Assembly (NCBI GenBank): GCA_947624445.1
Contig: CANQKF010000002.1
Span: 1-64,000, forward strand
Reading direction: 5' to 3'
DNA length: 64,000 bases
Source: an uncultured Clostridia bacterium
GTDB lineage: Bacteria; Bacillota; Clostridia; Christensenellales; Borkfalkiaceae
Shown here: positions 1-9,079 of the stretch, in pieces
Position numbering within the stretch: position 1 is the stretch's first letter
Layout: each line of letters begins with the position of its first letter
Made by a program: the position numbers and the translations under genes
The notes under the pieces: model-generated
Seen by the model: only the letters and a program-made list of their open reading frames with translations
Database searches by the model: none
What the model was told of the DNA's origin: nothing

Positions 1-36
1 CAAAAAAGGGACGAAAAAAATCAAAAGGAGAGAACT

Positions 37-2523
37 ATGAAACGTAACAACAAAACGCTTGCGAAAATCAAGCGCGGATTCACGCTCGTGGAGCTCGTGA
101 TCGTGATCGCCGTCATCGCGATCCTCGCGGCCGTTTTGATCCCGACGTTCATCACCGTGATCGACAACGCGAACAACAGCGCGGATGTGCAGCTCGTGGC
201 GAACATGAACACCATTCTTTCGACCGATTTCGACATCAAGGAGAACGCCACGGCCGAAAACCTGCGCAAAGTGCTCAATGAAAACGGGCTTGCGGGCACC
301 GATCTCGCGACGAAAAACGACGACATGCTCATCGTTTACAACCAAAAAACGAACAAGTTCGAGCGCATGAACCTCAAAAAGACGCTCGATGCGGGCGATA
401 TCGTCATCGCGAATGCGGCCGATGGGAGCAGCTATTTTGCAGTGAATCCCTACGCGCCCGAAGAGATCTTCACAGATTGCATCATCGTGAGCACGGGCGG
501 CAACGCGCTCTCCGAAGCGCTCTACAAGCTGCACAACATTGCGAATAAGGCGGCCGTCGCAGAAAATGCCGACATCTTGAAAAGTGTGGATAAGGGCATT
601 CGCGATAAGCTCCAACCGATCATCAATTCCACGCTCTATGTAGGCAAGAACGCCGAGGGTGAGGCGGCAGAAATGTTCCGCATGGCGATGAGCGATGAAG
701 GCAAACTCTCCGTTTCGGACGCCACCTCCAAGACGATCGACCGCGTTGTGTTCCACGAAGAGTGCACCGAATTGGATTTGCAGGAGTTCGCCGAAAAAAC
801 CAAGGACGCAAATGTGCTTGTCGTTCTTCCCGAGACTTTGGAAACTGCTTCGGCAGAGGATGAAGTACCGTGTGGTGATGCAGTACAATTTGTAGGAAAT
901 ACCGAAATTATCGAAGATAAAGTTCAGAAAGAGAAAATTCAGCAGGATTCCCTTTCAGGCATGCGTGATGCGTTTGCCGAGTTAGAAAATAACAAAGCGG
1001 TGGCAGAGGCCGAAGAAATAAAGGAGTTGGCAAATTATAGCGCGTTCTATTTGGTCGGAACCGCAGCAGAGGCCACGGAACTGAATTATTCAACAAGTCT
1101 TGTTGAACTCATAGATTCGGTGAAAAAAGCGCAGACTTTGAACAAAAATTCAATTACAATTACTTTGAAGTATAATGGATACACGCTCACCAGCGATATC
1201 ACTATTCCCGCAAATGTCACGCTCCTTTTGCCGTATGATAGCGCACAAGATGCAACTCGTGGCGTAGGGGGAGAAGGAACTAAAAATCCAACGCCGGGGT
1301 TCAACGGTACAACGCAATCGGGTCAATACCAACAATCTGTGCGTGGAAATACCGGATTCTGTGATTTGACTGTTAATGTGGATCAAGGGGTGACAATCAC
1401 GAACCTCGGAACGCTGAATATCGGCGGCATCACCTCCGGCGGAAATGGATTGAGTTCGAATCCGTCAAGTACAACTACTGCAAAATATGCGGGGCAAACG
1501 GCATCGGGCTATGCAAGGCTTGTGTTGGGCGACAATGCGAAAATCGTTTCGTCGGGTGCCATTACATCGCTGGGATTCATTGAGGAGAAAACGAAAGACA
1601 ACAATTCGGAAGTGATATTGGAAAAAAATGGCTCCATTAAAATGCCGTTTATTGTTCGTGAACACCGCGGCGGTAATGCTTTTCTAAATATGGTAGGAGG
1701 CATCATGGGGGCATTCAATCCGGATCCCTCAAGCAATCTCAAAACCTCTCCGTTTAACCGTTTTCTTATGGAAAACGTTCATCCAAAACTAACTGTATTC
1801 TATGGTGCGAAGGTTTTGGGGCAAGCGAACCTCCATACGGGGAAACCTAATCAAGATAATCAAACAGATATTACGCTTATCGGCAATAATGATGTCAGTT
1901 TAATTAAGTTGGAAGAGAACGCTAAAGCTATTGCGAAGTTTGATAGCGGCACCGCCGTTACAGACCTTGAGATCAAAGGTAGCATGTCGTTAAATTCGCT
2001 GTCATTAGAAATCGACGCCATGATTGCAAAGTTTAATATGCGCACTAAGGCTGTCTTTTTCCCGCTCTCGTGGTACTATCATGTTACATTGAGCCCGTTT
2101 GAAGATGGCAAGCCTGCGATAGTTAATGCGACTGCGCAAAAGATCAAACTTCTTCCCGGGGCTTCCCTCACAGTGGGTGAAAATGTCACCATGAATGCAA
2201 GTGAGCTTGTAGTATATCAAGGTGGGGTTTTTAGCGGAATCTATGATTCAGGTGGAGACTACGAGAAGAACACAGAAGCAACCTTCACTGTCAACGGTAC
2301 ACTCATCGCCAATAAATTAGCAGGTACTGTTTTGACTACGGGTAGCAATGCAAATCTTGAAGTAAAAGGGGAAGTAACTATTGCTACACAAGAAGTTTCA
2401 AGTAGTTCGAGCTCGAGCGTATCATACAAAGACATTACAACCACTCTCACGTTAGCGGGCGTCGAAACGCCGCAAACGGGCACATATGTTTCCGAAGGCG
2501 GCACGTGGCAGAAACAATCATAA
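37..2523 (+). CDS. Oversized type IV prepilin-like surface protein
   Basis: An 828-aa protein with a class III/type IV prepilin N-terminus: a basic leader, then a G^FTLVELVIVIAVIAILA signature (G14/F15, Glu at mature position 5) and a hydrophobic helix. The prepilin peptidase encoded at 9974 should cleave and N-methylate it for assembly into a pilus or pseudopilus. Pilins are normally 120-200 aa, so about 650 residues of extra globular domain follow the helix. That part is Ser/Thr/Asn/Gly-rich and beta-rich, with passages resembling beta-helix or adhesin folds (repeated V-T-N-L-G and T-V-N-G-T runs), and it ends in a Ser-rich linker and a short tail. The start is set by AAAAGGAGAG eight bases upstream. 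Base composition drops visibly after about position 840. The N-terminal call is secure; an adhesin role for the rest is inference. Confidence 0.85.
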   Translation: MKRNNKTLAKIKRGFTLVELVIVIAVIAILAAVLIPTFITVIDNANNSADVQLVANMNTILSTDFDIKENATAENLRKVLNENGLAGTDLATKNDDMLIVYNQKTNKFERMNLKKTLDAGDIVIANAADGSSYFAVNPYAPEEIFTDCIIVSTGGNALSEALYKLHNIANKAAVAENADILKSVDKGIRDKLQPIINSTLYVGKNAEGEAAEMFRMAMSDEGKLSVSDATSKTIDRVVFHEECTELDLQEFAEKTKDANVLVVLPETLETASAEDEVPCGDAVQFVGNTEIIEDKVQKEKIQQDSLSGMRDAFAELENNKAVAEAEEIKELANYSAFYLVGTAAEATELNYSTSLVELIDSVKKAQTLNKNSITITLKYNGYTLTSDITIPANVTLLLPYDSAQDATRGVGGEGTKNPTPGFNGTTQSGQYQQSVRGNTGFCDLTVNVDQGVTITNLGTLNIGGITSGGNGLSSNPSSTTTAKYAGQTASGYARLVLGDNAKIVSSGAITSLGFIEEKTKDNNSEVILEKNGSIKMPFIVREHRGGNAFLNMVGGIMGAFNPDPSSNLKTSPFNRFLMENVHPKLTVFYGAKVLGQANLHTGKPNQDNQTDITLIGNNDVSLIKLEENAKAIAKFDSGTAVTDLEIKGSMSLNSLSLEIDAMIAKFNMRTKAVFFPLSWYYHVTLSPFEDGKPAIVNATAQKIKLLPGASLTVGENVTMNASELVVYQGGVFSGIYDSGGDYEKNTEATFTVNGTLIANKLAGTVLTTGSNANLEVKGEVTIATQEVSSSSSSSVSYKDITTTLTLAGVETPQTGTYVSEGGTWQKQS

Positions 2524-2530
2524 CGGCGGA

Positions 2531-2552
2531 ATATCGACATACGTCCCCCCAC
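2531..2552 (-). repeat. Dispersed GGGGGACGTAT motif, copy 1
   Basis: Minus strand reads GTGGGGGGACGTATGTCGATAT. It lies just after the pilin stop and abuts the terminator. Six related copies occur in the window (9282, 13853, 16102, 17806, 20886, 57340). Confidence 0.5.
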
Positions 2553-2576
2553 AAACCCCCTGGTTTCAGGGGGTTT
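2553..2576 (+). terminator. Intrinsic terminator of the 828-aa pilin gene
   Basis: A perfect 10-bp stem (AAACCCCCTG / CAGGGGGTTT) with a GTTT loop lies 30 nt after the stop codon. The trailing T run is short. Confidence 0.75.
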
Positions 2577-2677
2577 CGTCGGTGCAAGCGGCGCCGTCCG
2601 CCCCCCGTATCCGTGCAAAAAAGCGGGGCGTGGCGCGAAGATTCTCCCCGCGGCGCAAAAATTCTTTGTTGAAACAG

Positions 2678-2706
2678 TTGACTTTTCTGAATGCGCACGG
2701 TATAAT
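2678..2706 (+). promoter_or_regulatory. SigA-type promoter of the ABC transporter operon
   Basis: TTGACT (2678-2683), 17-bp spacer, TATAAT (2701-2706). Transcription should start near 2713, leaving a leader of about 190 nt. Confidence 0.8.
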
Positions 2707-2712
2707 GGACCA

Positions 2713-2901
2713 TAGAGGCGGTGCGCGCGGAGCACAGGCGCGCGGTTGCGGCAGGCGTCCGATCGCCACGGCAGGCCTCGTCCCGTAAAATTTGATCCCG
2801 AAAAGCGCCCCCGGCGAAGGTTCGTCGGGGGCGTAGTTTGAAGGAGGGCCTGCGGGGCCGCGGGAGAGAGTACATAGAGAAAATCAAGGAGAACGATTCG
2901 G
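2713..2901 (+). other. Long structured 5' leader before the ABC operon
   Basis: The stretch 2524-2901 holds no convincing gene. Its 3' half would be transcribed as a GC-rich leader of about 190 nt. It contains a 12-bp hairpin at 2806-2833 (CGCCCCCG / CGGGGGCG plus an inner CGA/TCG) close to the SD of the ATPase gene (AAGGAG at 2886). No known riboswitch class was recognised. Confidence 0.35.
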
Positions 2902-3621
2902 ATGAATGCAATCGAGATCAAGGATTTCACGGAAGTTTATTCGGGCGGCGTGAAGGCCGTGGACGGCGTTTCGTTCGATGTGCCCGAGGGGGAGATCTTC
3001 GGGTTCATCGGCAAGAACGGCGCGGGGAAATCGACGACCATCAAGTGCCTTACGGGGCAGCTGCCGATCACGGAGGGGACGATCAGCGTGTTCGGCGCGG
3101 ACGTGGCGAAGGCGCCGCTCGAGGCGAAGAAGCGCATCGGATACTGTCCCGACGACCATGCTGTTTACGAAGCGATGACGGGCAGGCAATACGTGAACTT
3201 CATCGCGGACGTGTTCCGCGTGGGGGAGGAGCGCAAGGAGCGGATCGAGAAGCTCGTGGAGCGGTTCGGCATCGGCTACGCCTTCGATAGGTTCACGGGG
3301 ACGTATTCGCACGGCATGAAGCAGAAGATCTGCCTCATCGCCTCGCTCGTGCACGCGCCCGGGCTGTGGGTGCTCGATGAGCCGCTGACGGGGCTCGACG
3401 TCGCGATGGTGCAGGAAGTGAAGGAAGCGATGCAGGAGCACAAGCGGGGGGGCGGCACGGTGTTTTTCTCCTCGCACAATCTCGACGTGGTGCAGAAGAT
3501 CTGCGACCGCGCGGCGTTTATCCACAAGGGGAAGCTCGTGGAGGTCATCGACCTGAAAACATTCGGCGGATCGCTCGAAGCGCACTTCTTCGAAGTCACG
3601 AAGGAGCTCGACCGGCAATGA
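2902..3621 (+). CDS. ABC transporter ATP-binding protein
   Basis: A 239-aa nucleotide-binding subunit that would drive ATP-powered transport with the permease encoded next. Visible motifs: Walker A GKNGAGKST (residues 37-45), a signature motif in the non-canonical form YSHGMKQ (135-141), Walker B LWVLDE (155-160) and H-loop SSH at 190-192. Length and motifs fit the ABC-2 exporter ATPases (CcmA/NatA type). The start at 2902 has AAGGAG ten bases upstream. The stop overlaps the next start in ATGA, so translation is coupled. The operon also carries a secreted protein and lies between pilin genes, so export of a surface or pilus-related substrate is possible but unproven. Confidence 0.9.
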   Translation: MNAIEIKDFTEVYSGGVKAVDGVSFDVPEGEIFGFIGKNGAGKSTTIKCLTGQLPITEGTISVFGADVAKAPLEAKKRIGYCPDDHAVYEAMTGRQYVNFIADVFRVGEERKERIEKLVERFGIGYAFDRFTGTYSHGMKQKICLIASLVHAPGLWVLDEPLTGLDVAMVQEVKEAMQEHKRGGGTVFFSSHNLDVVQKICDRAAFIHKGKLVEVIDLKTFGGSLEAHFFEVTKELDRQ

Positions 3622-5168
3622 ATTTATTCGGACTTCTCTTGAAAAAAGAATTGGTCGGGCTGCGGACCCGCCGCCGCAACGTGCTCGGCTCGGTCCTCGG
3701 GATCCTGACGGTGGCGCTCGTGATGGCGGCGTTCGTCTATCTCTTCTTGCAGCTCCACCAAAGATTCCTCAAACTCGGGATCTCGGTGGAGATCCTCGCG
3801 ATTTTCCTGTGCGCGGTGTTTGTGCTCTCCGTCGTGCTCTCCTTCAACAAGGCGGACAAGATGATGTTCTCGGCGGACGACAAGGAGATCACGCGGCCCC
3901 TGCCGCTCGACCCCTACACGGTGATCTTGAGCAAGGCGGCGGCGCTCTTCCTCTACGAACTCTTCGCCGTGGGGGCGATGTCGCTCCCGCTGCTCATCGC
4001 CTTCGGCATCTCCGCGGGGGCGGGCGTGGGCTTTTATTTCAGGATGTTGCTGTGCGTCGTCGTGATGGCGCTCGCCGTGACGGCGGTCGCGCTCCTCGTC
4101 TCGCCCGTCTTTCATAAGATCAAGGAATTTTTGTTGAGCCGCGGGCCGCTGCTCCTGATCGGCTCGCTGGTCTTCGTCGGCTTGCTGTTCTTCGGCTACA
4201 AATACCTGCTCGACCTCATCATCGGGCTCATCCGCGACCGCAGGCTGCAATTCGTGTTCAACTCCACGATGGTGGCGGGCATCCGCACGGCGGCGCGGTA
4301 TCTCGTGTTCTCGTCCTCCGTGGCGCTGTTCGCGGAAGGGGGGAACCTGTGGCGGATCTTTGTGTGCATTGCCGTGATCGCGGGCGTGCTTGCGGGCGGA
4401 TTTTTCCTCGCGGTGAAGCTCTATTGCAGCCCCGCGCGGGAGCATGCGCCGCGCAACAAGCGCTCGGCGGATAGGCAGCATTCCGTCGTGGGGGCGCTGC
4501 TCTTCAAGGAGATCAACGAACTCGTGCGCACGCCGGGATATATGTTCTCGTATCTCTCGATCGTGCTCTCGCTGCCCGCACTCACCTACCTTACGATGGG
4601 CGTTTTGCAGGAGGTCGTGGCGCAGATGCTCACTTCGGCGTTCGTCGGGCCCTTCACGCTGCTCGTCGTGGTGCTGTATTCCACCATTTCCAACACGTTC
4701 GCGGGCGACGCCGTTTCCCGCGAGGGGAACAAGCTCTCGATCGTCAAGACGATCCCCGTCCCGTTCGGGCTGCAGATCGGCGTCAAACTGCTGCTCGCGC
4801 TCGGCATTGCGGCGTTCGCGATCGTCATCACCGTCGTCGTTCTCATCGCGACGGGCACGCTCAGCGCCCTCGAAGGCGTTTTGATCCTGCTCACGGCGCT
4901 CTTTTCCGCCGCGGGTTCCATCATCGGGATGCTCAACAACGATCTCGGCGGAATGGACGCCGAACGCAACACGTCGCGGGCGGTCGTGCGGTCCTTCCTG
5001 TTCTCGGTGCTGCTCGGCGCGGCGGCGATCGGGTTCACCTTCCTGTTGAAGGAGGCCTCGGGCCCGATGCTCGTCTATAGCGTGCCGCTCATCTTTTCGG
5101 CGCTCTACTGCGGCATCGTGGCGTTCAGATATTTCAAAACCATGGAGAGGAAGATCAAACTGTTATGA
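3618..5168 (+). CDS. ABC-2 type transporter permease
   Basis: A 516-aa polytopic membrane protein with a cytoplasmic N-terminus followed by about twelve hydrophobic segments in two halves, separated by a charged stretch near residues 270-290. This matches the 'putative ABC transporter permease subunit' families that pair with NatA/CcmA-like ATPases. It overlaps the ATPase gene by four bases at its start and the secreted-protein gene by four bases at its end (ATGA in both cases), so the three genes form one tight unit. No substrate can be read from the sequence. Confidence 0.8.
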   Translation: MNLFGLLLKKELVGLRTRRRNVLGSVLGILTVALVMAAFVYLFLQLHQRFLKLGISVEILAIFLCAVFVLSVVLSFNKADKMMFSADDKEITRPLPLDPYTVILSKAAALFLYELFAVGAMSLPLLIAFGISAGAGVGFYFRMLLCVVVMALAVTAVALLVSPVFHKIKEFLLSRGPLLLIGSLVFVGLLFFGYKYLLDLIIGLIRDRRLQFVFNSTMVAGIRTAARYLVFSSSVALFAEGGNLWRIFVCIAVIAGVLAGGFFLAVKLYCSPAREHAPRNKRSADRQHSVVGALLFKEINELVRTPGYMFSYLSIVLSLPALTYLTMGVLQEVVAQMLTSAFVGPFTLLVVVLYSTISNTFAGDAVSREGNKLSIVKTIPVPFGLQIGVKLLLALGIAAFAIVITVVVLIATGTLSALEGVLILLTALFSAAGSIIGMLNNDLGGMDAERNTSRAVVRSFLFSVLLGAAAIGFTFLLKEASGPMLVYSVPLIFSALYCGIVAFRYFKTMERKIKLL

Positions 5169-7237
5169 AAAAGAGAATTTTGGCGATCATGCTCGTGCTC
5201 CCGCTTCTCGTGGCGTTTGCGGCGATGGGATTTACCAAACTGATCTCTCTCACCGTTCCGCAGATGCCCGAGGACATCAAGATCGAGTACGAGGCGAACG
5301 AAGCATTTGAATTCGAATCCTTCGGACAGACGATGGAGCTGAAGGGGATGGTCATCCCCGAAACTTCAGCCGCGTCCCTCGTGTGGAGTTCCTCCAACAA
5401 CGAGGTCGCCGCCATCGACGGCACGACGCTCACCTTCCTCTCCGAGGGGACGACGACGATCTCGGCTTCGCTCCCCGACGGCTCCTTCCGCAAGTCCTTC
5501 GAGGCGATGCTCATGGTCTCGGGCGATACGCCCAAATATATCAAGGCGAACTATGCCACGCCCACCGAAAAGGGGGATACTGTGGTCGGTCTTTTGGATT
5601 TTACCGACGCTCTTTCGGGGGGTGAGACCAAGGGGCACACCGAGGTCATCAACGTCTCCGTTTTGCCCTCCAAGGCGTCGCAGGAGATCACGGTGGAGGG
5701 GCTGCCCGCGGGCACTTACTCCGTCGACGGCGCAAAGCTCTCCTTCACGCCCAAAGAGGTCGGCGTCTACACGGCAAAGATCTCGAGCGCGGAAAAGCCC
5801 GAGATCTTTGGCGAGCTCCGCTTCGAGGTGAAGGACTGCGTCAACGTCTATTCCTACGAAGATCTCCTCCGCGCGACCAACAAGTCGGAGAACGGCACGG
5901 CGATGGCGCTGCGGGTCAACCTCGAGAGCGAGGCCAACCTCGGCAGGGCCAACAGTCGCCACCTCGCCTACGCCTCGGGCGCGCCCTACGACTATGTGAC
6001 TTTCGACTCCACCTACGATACCAACTTCCTCAAAAACAGCAAGATGAGCACCATGCTGAAGGTGGCGATCGTGTTCAAGTCCGATGTCTATGGCAACGGC
6101 CACACCCTCAACCTGCACGACTTCGCCTATCCCTCCGAATACGCCCCCGATACGGGCATCGCGATCCCGGGGCTCAACGACGTCTTTGCGGCCGATCCGC
6201 TCGCATTCGTCATCGCGGCGGGGCTCACGGTGTCGGGGCAGGGCAATGTGGGCTTCATGGCGGAGGAGGGCGTCACGCTCGATAACGTCGTCCTCAAAAA
6301 CTGCAACAACGTGAGCGACCTCTCCAACCTGAACTATGTGGGCACGGTGCTCGAGGTCGTGGGCGACAACGTGACGGTGAAGAACTCCACCGTGCAGAAC
6401 GGCAGAACGGTCGTGCGGTCCTTCTCCAATAAGGGGCTCATGATCGAGAACTGCATCCTCGCCTATGCCCGCGAGTTCATCTACAAGCAGGGGAGCAATC
6501 AGTTCGTCTATCCCACGCAGAAGAGCGACCTCGGCGAATGGAACGAGAACGCCAAGCCGTGGGACGAGGCGAAGAAGGACCTCTTCGACCCCGACAGGAT
6601 CCCCGAAGCCGCCAAAGAGGGGGACAGCACCGCGACGATCAAGGATACGAGCTTCTACACGAGCGGCATCTTCTGCATCGGCATGGATACCCACTTCGCG
6701 GGCGAACTGCTCTACAAGTGGATCGGGAGCAACAAGGATAACCTCAAAAACCTTGCGGCGACGAGCTACAGGAGCGTGCTCGATCTCGAGGGCGATATCA
6801 AGTTCTACGATTGGAAGATCGCCTCGAACATGGATAGCTCCACCCTCGTGAGCGGGGACTATGAGGGGAGCGGTTTCACGCTCGATATCTACAATCTGCT
6901 CAAACGCTACGATGAGACCAAGGGCGGCGGCACCGTCATCAAGAAGGTGAACGGGGTCGATTACGTGCACGGCGGCATCGCGTTCTTCGGCGGCGGCAAC
7001 AATTTGAGCGACGTGTTCCTCAACGGCGAGAGCGTGAAGGCGACGACGGCGGGCGGCGGCATCAACAACGACGTCTACACCAGCCTCAGCGTTGCCCTCA
7101 CCGATACGACCATCTTCTCGGGCTCGCTGCAGGGGATGTTCCACCTCGCCGCGGGCGACGGGCCCTTCTATTTCTGCATCTACCGCAACACCTACGAGGG
7201 CGTCGGCATCGCCGATACGCCCTTCGCGTCCGCCTGA
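5165..7237 (+). CDS. Secreted Big_2/beta-helix-like protein
   Basis: A 690-aa protein with a signal peptide or N-terminal anchor (hydrophobic residues 5-25 after MKKR). Residues of about 30-115 read as a bacterial Ig-like (Big_2) domain, including LVWSSSNNEVAAIDG and a following EGTTTISAS strand. A second beta-sandwich segment follows (about 130-220). Residues of about 225-690 are rich in short strands with N-G and V-x-N-x-T turns, as in right-handed beta-helix proteins (for example NVVLKN, VTVKNSTVQNGR). No LPXTG, lipobox or other anchor is seen. It is translationally coupled to the permease gene, so this transporter may export or support it. Confidence 0.65.
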   Translation: MKKRILAIMLVLPLLVAFAAMGFTKLISLTVPQMPEDIKIEYEANEAFEFESFGQTMELKGMVIPETSAASLVWSSSNNEVAAIDGTTLTFLSEGTTTISASLPDGSFRKSFEAMLMVSGDTPKYIKANYATPTEKGDTVVGLLDFTDALSGGETKGHTEVINVSVLPSKASQEITVEGLPAGTYSVDGAKLSFTPKEVGVYTAKISSAEKPEIFGELRFEVKDCVNVYSYEDLLRATNKSENGTAMALRVNLESEANLGRANSRHLAYASGAPYDYVTFDSTYDTNFLKNSKMSTMLKVAIVFKSDVYGNGHTLNLHDFAYPSEYAPDTGIAIPGLNDVFAADPLAFVIAAGLTVSGQGNVGFMAEEGVTLDNVVLKNCNNVSDLSNLNYVGTVLEVVGDNVTVKNSTVQNGRTVVRSFSNKGLMIENCILAYAREFIYKQGSNQFVYPTQKSDLGEWNENAKPWDEAKKDLFDPDRIPEAAKEGDSTATIKDTSFYTSGIFCIGMDTHFAGELLYKWIGSNKDNLKNLAATSYRSVLDLEGDIKFYDWKIASNMDSSTLVSGDYEGSGFTLDIYNLLKRYDETKGGGTVIKKVNGVDYVHGGIAFFGGGNNLSDVFLNGESVKATTAGGGINNDVYTSLSVALTDTTIFSGSLQGMFHLAAGDGPFYFCIYRNTYEGVGIADTPFASA

Positions 7238-7315
7238 AGGGGCACGCGGAAAGGGGTTGCACCACAGAGATCCCGCACGGATTGGGCTTGGCGGGGTCTC
7301 GAATTTTGTCCTGCG

Positions 7316-7356
7316 CCGCCCGCCGCGCGCAAACGTTTTTTGCGCGCGGCGGGCGG
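7316..7356 (+). terminator. Large hairpin, probable terminator of the ABC/secreted-protein operon
   Basis: A perfect 18-bp inverted repeat: arms 7316-7333 and 7339-7356, loop CGTTT. The T-rich part lies at the loop, not after the stem, so a role as a simple intrinsic terminator is likely but not certain. Confidence 0.55.
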
Positions 7357-7444
7357 ATCTCGGGAATTTCTGCGTTTTCTGCGGATTTTTCCGCATAATA
7401 AGTCCGTAAGCGGCTTTCAGTTTTGTAAAACCCCGTGATTTTTC

Positions 7445-7473
7445 TTGCATTTGACGGCGGTTTGTGATAAAAT
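7445..7473 (+). promoter_or_regulatory. Probable promoter of the pilus assembly operon
   Basis: TTGCAT (7445-7450), 17-bp spacer, TAAAAT (7468-7473), with an extended -10 TG at 7465-7466. The -35 match is weak; the extended -10 compensates. Confidence 0.5.
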
Positions 7474-7592
7474 AGTGACAAATGTGGTCGAAAAGGGGAC
7501 GCGCGCACGCGTAACCTGCGCCCAAAGGCAGTCCGCGGCGTCTCGCGGTGCGATTTGCGCCGAAGCGGCGCGGCCGCAACATGAATGGGAAT

Positions 7593-8081
7593 ATGAAACC
7601 TTGCACCAAACAACCGAATCCGCGCAACCGCGGCTTCACGCTCGTCGAGCTCTCGATCGCGATCGTCCTCATCGCGCTCGTCGGGCTCCTCGGGGTCACC
7701 GTCACCCTGCTCGCGACCCGCTCGCAGGGCAGATTCCGCCTCGACGCGCGCAGCCAGACGGAGCTCTCGCGCACGGAGACCCTCTTCAAGGATTGGCTGA
7801 TGCGCTTCGATTCATCGGAGTATACGCTCACCGTCTCGCCCGAGAAGAGGGACACGATCACCGCGACTGCGACCTCGGGAACGGAGTACACGATGAAATT
7901 CCAAAACGGCGTGCTCACCTGCATGACGGGCGAGGGGGAGACGACCGAGGCGCTGGAAGCGGTCGAAAGCGTCGCGTTTTCGGCCTCGGGGAAGATTTTC
8001 TGCTGCGAGGTCAAGCTGCGGCAAGAAAGCGAGCCCTTCAAGATCCTCTACACGATGCGGGCGGCAAACGTCCCCGCCTGA
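7593..8081 (+). CDS. Minor prepilin / pseudopilin
   Basis: A 162-aa protein with a prepilin leader ending in a G^FTLVELSIAIVLIALVGLLG signature (Glu5 present) and a small C-terminal domain of short strands. It is a probable minor pilin or pseudopilin assembled by PilB/PilC. The start is uncertain. In-frame ATGs exist at 7548, 7581 and 7593. None has a strong SD, though GGGA precedes 7593, and the conserved leader needs no more than that start. It is the first gene of a tightly packed operon reaching to pilB. Confidence 0.8.
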   Translation: MKPCTKQPNPRNRGFTLVELSIAIVLIALVGLLGVTVTLLATRSQGRFRLDARSQTELSRTETLFKDWLMRFDSSEYTLTVSPEKRDTITATATSGTEYTMKFQNGVLTCMTGEGETTEALEAVESVAFSASGKIFCCEVKLRQESEPFKILYTMRAANVPA

Positions 8082-8092
8082 CGGAGTAAACT

Positions 8093-9079
8093 ATGAACAA
8101 CATCATTTTCACGATCGACGAAAAAGAAAGCAAACTGAAATTGATCTACAAGAAGAACGACGCGGCGATGCACCAATCGTTCCGTCTCGAGCCCGAAGAG
8201 CTCGGCGAGGGCGTCCCCAACTACGAGGCGATCTTTTCGCGCACGCTCAACGAGTTTTTCCGCACGCAGAAGATCGGCGGCACCAAGCTCATCTATGTGC
8301 TGCCCGATAAATATGTGTTTTACGACTACATCGAGACGCCCACGATCTTCGGCAAGCGCCAGCAGGATATCCTCCGCCTCGAGCTCGCCACGCGGTTCCC
8401 CATGCAGGGCACGTTCAAGACCGTGCTCGTCCCCATCGAGAAGGAGAAGGGCAAGGTGACCTGCGTCGCCTACATGGCGAAGAATCCGCACCTCATCGCC
8501 ATCCACAACGCGTTGAAGCGCTTCCGTTTCACGTCCCATATCGTCACCTTCGAATCGGCGATGATCGCGAACGCCTTCCTGAACTGCGATCCGCCGCGCA
8601 AAAACACGCAGGTGATGTATGCCGCGATCCTCGAGGAGACGACGAAAGTCGTCGTCGTCAAGGAGGGGCAGCTGCTCTTCTTCACCGAGATCCCCTACGG
8701 GATGAACGTGGGCGCGATGAAGGAAAAATCCATCACAGCCCCCGCCGTTTTGCATCCCGCGGCGCCCGATCCCGATCAGCAGGACGCCCTCGGCGAGGCG
8801 CTGCGGCCGCCCATCCGCAAGGGTCCGACGGACAACAACCGCTTCCTTTTGCGCACGCTCGGGGAGATGTTCGATATCGTCTCAACGCGCTATCACATGA
8901 ACCGCCTTGCGCTCAAATACTGCATCGACGACGCCGCGGCGGATACCTTCGCGCGCAGCGCCATGGTGGCGCGCATGGAGATGAAGCGCGTCAAGCTCCA
9001 GAACCTTACGGGCACGCACGCCTTCGAACTGAACGGCGCGTGCTTCAAAAAAATCTACTATAAAGGGTTGCTTCTGTGA
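8093..9079 (+). CDS. PilM-like pilus assembly protein
   Basis: A 328-aa cytoplasmic protein without signal peptide or membrane helix. It opens with a beta-strand/turn pattern resembling an actin-like fold (IIFTIDEKESKLKLIYKK) and has a middle section with an IYVLPDKYVFYDYI strand pair and an ESAMIANAF helix, as in PilM/SHS2-type proteins. Together with its place between two prepilin genes, this suggests it links the ATPase platform to the inner-membrane pilus complex. No PilN or PilO follows, which is atypical. Its stop overlaps the next start (TGATG). Family assignment is from pattern and context, not strong motifs. Confidence 0.5.
   Translation: MNNIIFTIDEKESKLKLIYKKNDAAMHQSFRLEPEELGEGVPNYEAIFSRTLNEFFRTQKIGGTKLIYVLPDKYVFYDYIETPTIFGKRQQDILRLELATRFPMQGTFKTVLVPIEKEKGKVTCVAYMAKNPHLIAIHNALKRFRFTSHIVTFESAMIANAFLNCDPPRKNTQVMYAAILEETTKVVVVKEGQLLFFTEIPYGMNVGAMKEKSITAPAVLHPAAPDPDQQDALGEALRPPIRKGPTDNNRFLLRTLGEMFDIVSTRYHMNRLALKYCIDDAAADTFARSAMVARMEMKRVKLQNLTGTHAFELNGACFKKIYYKGLLL

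Larger units (their letters stand above)
7238..7592 (+). other. Intergenic region before the pilus assembly operon
   Basis: No gene is supported here. It contains a large perfect hairpin (7316-7356), an AT-rich stretch with an extended -10 promoter (7445-7473) and a leader of roughly 110 nt before the next gene. Confidence 0.6.

Noticed and set aside
5366-8041. An 891-codon minus-strand open frame over the secreted protein and the pilus operon start
   Set aside because: It runs antisense across two operons, a hairpin and a promoter; composition is that of a shadow frame.
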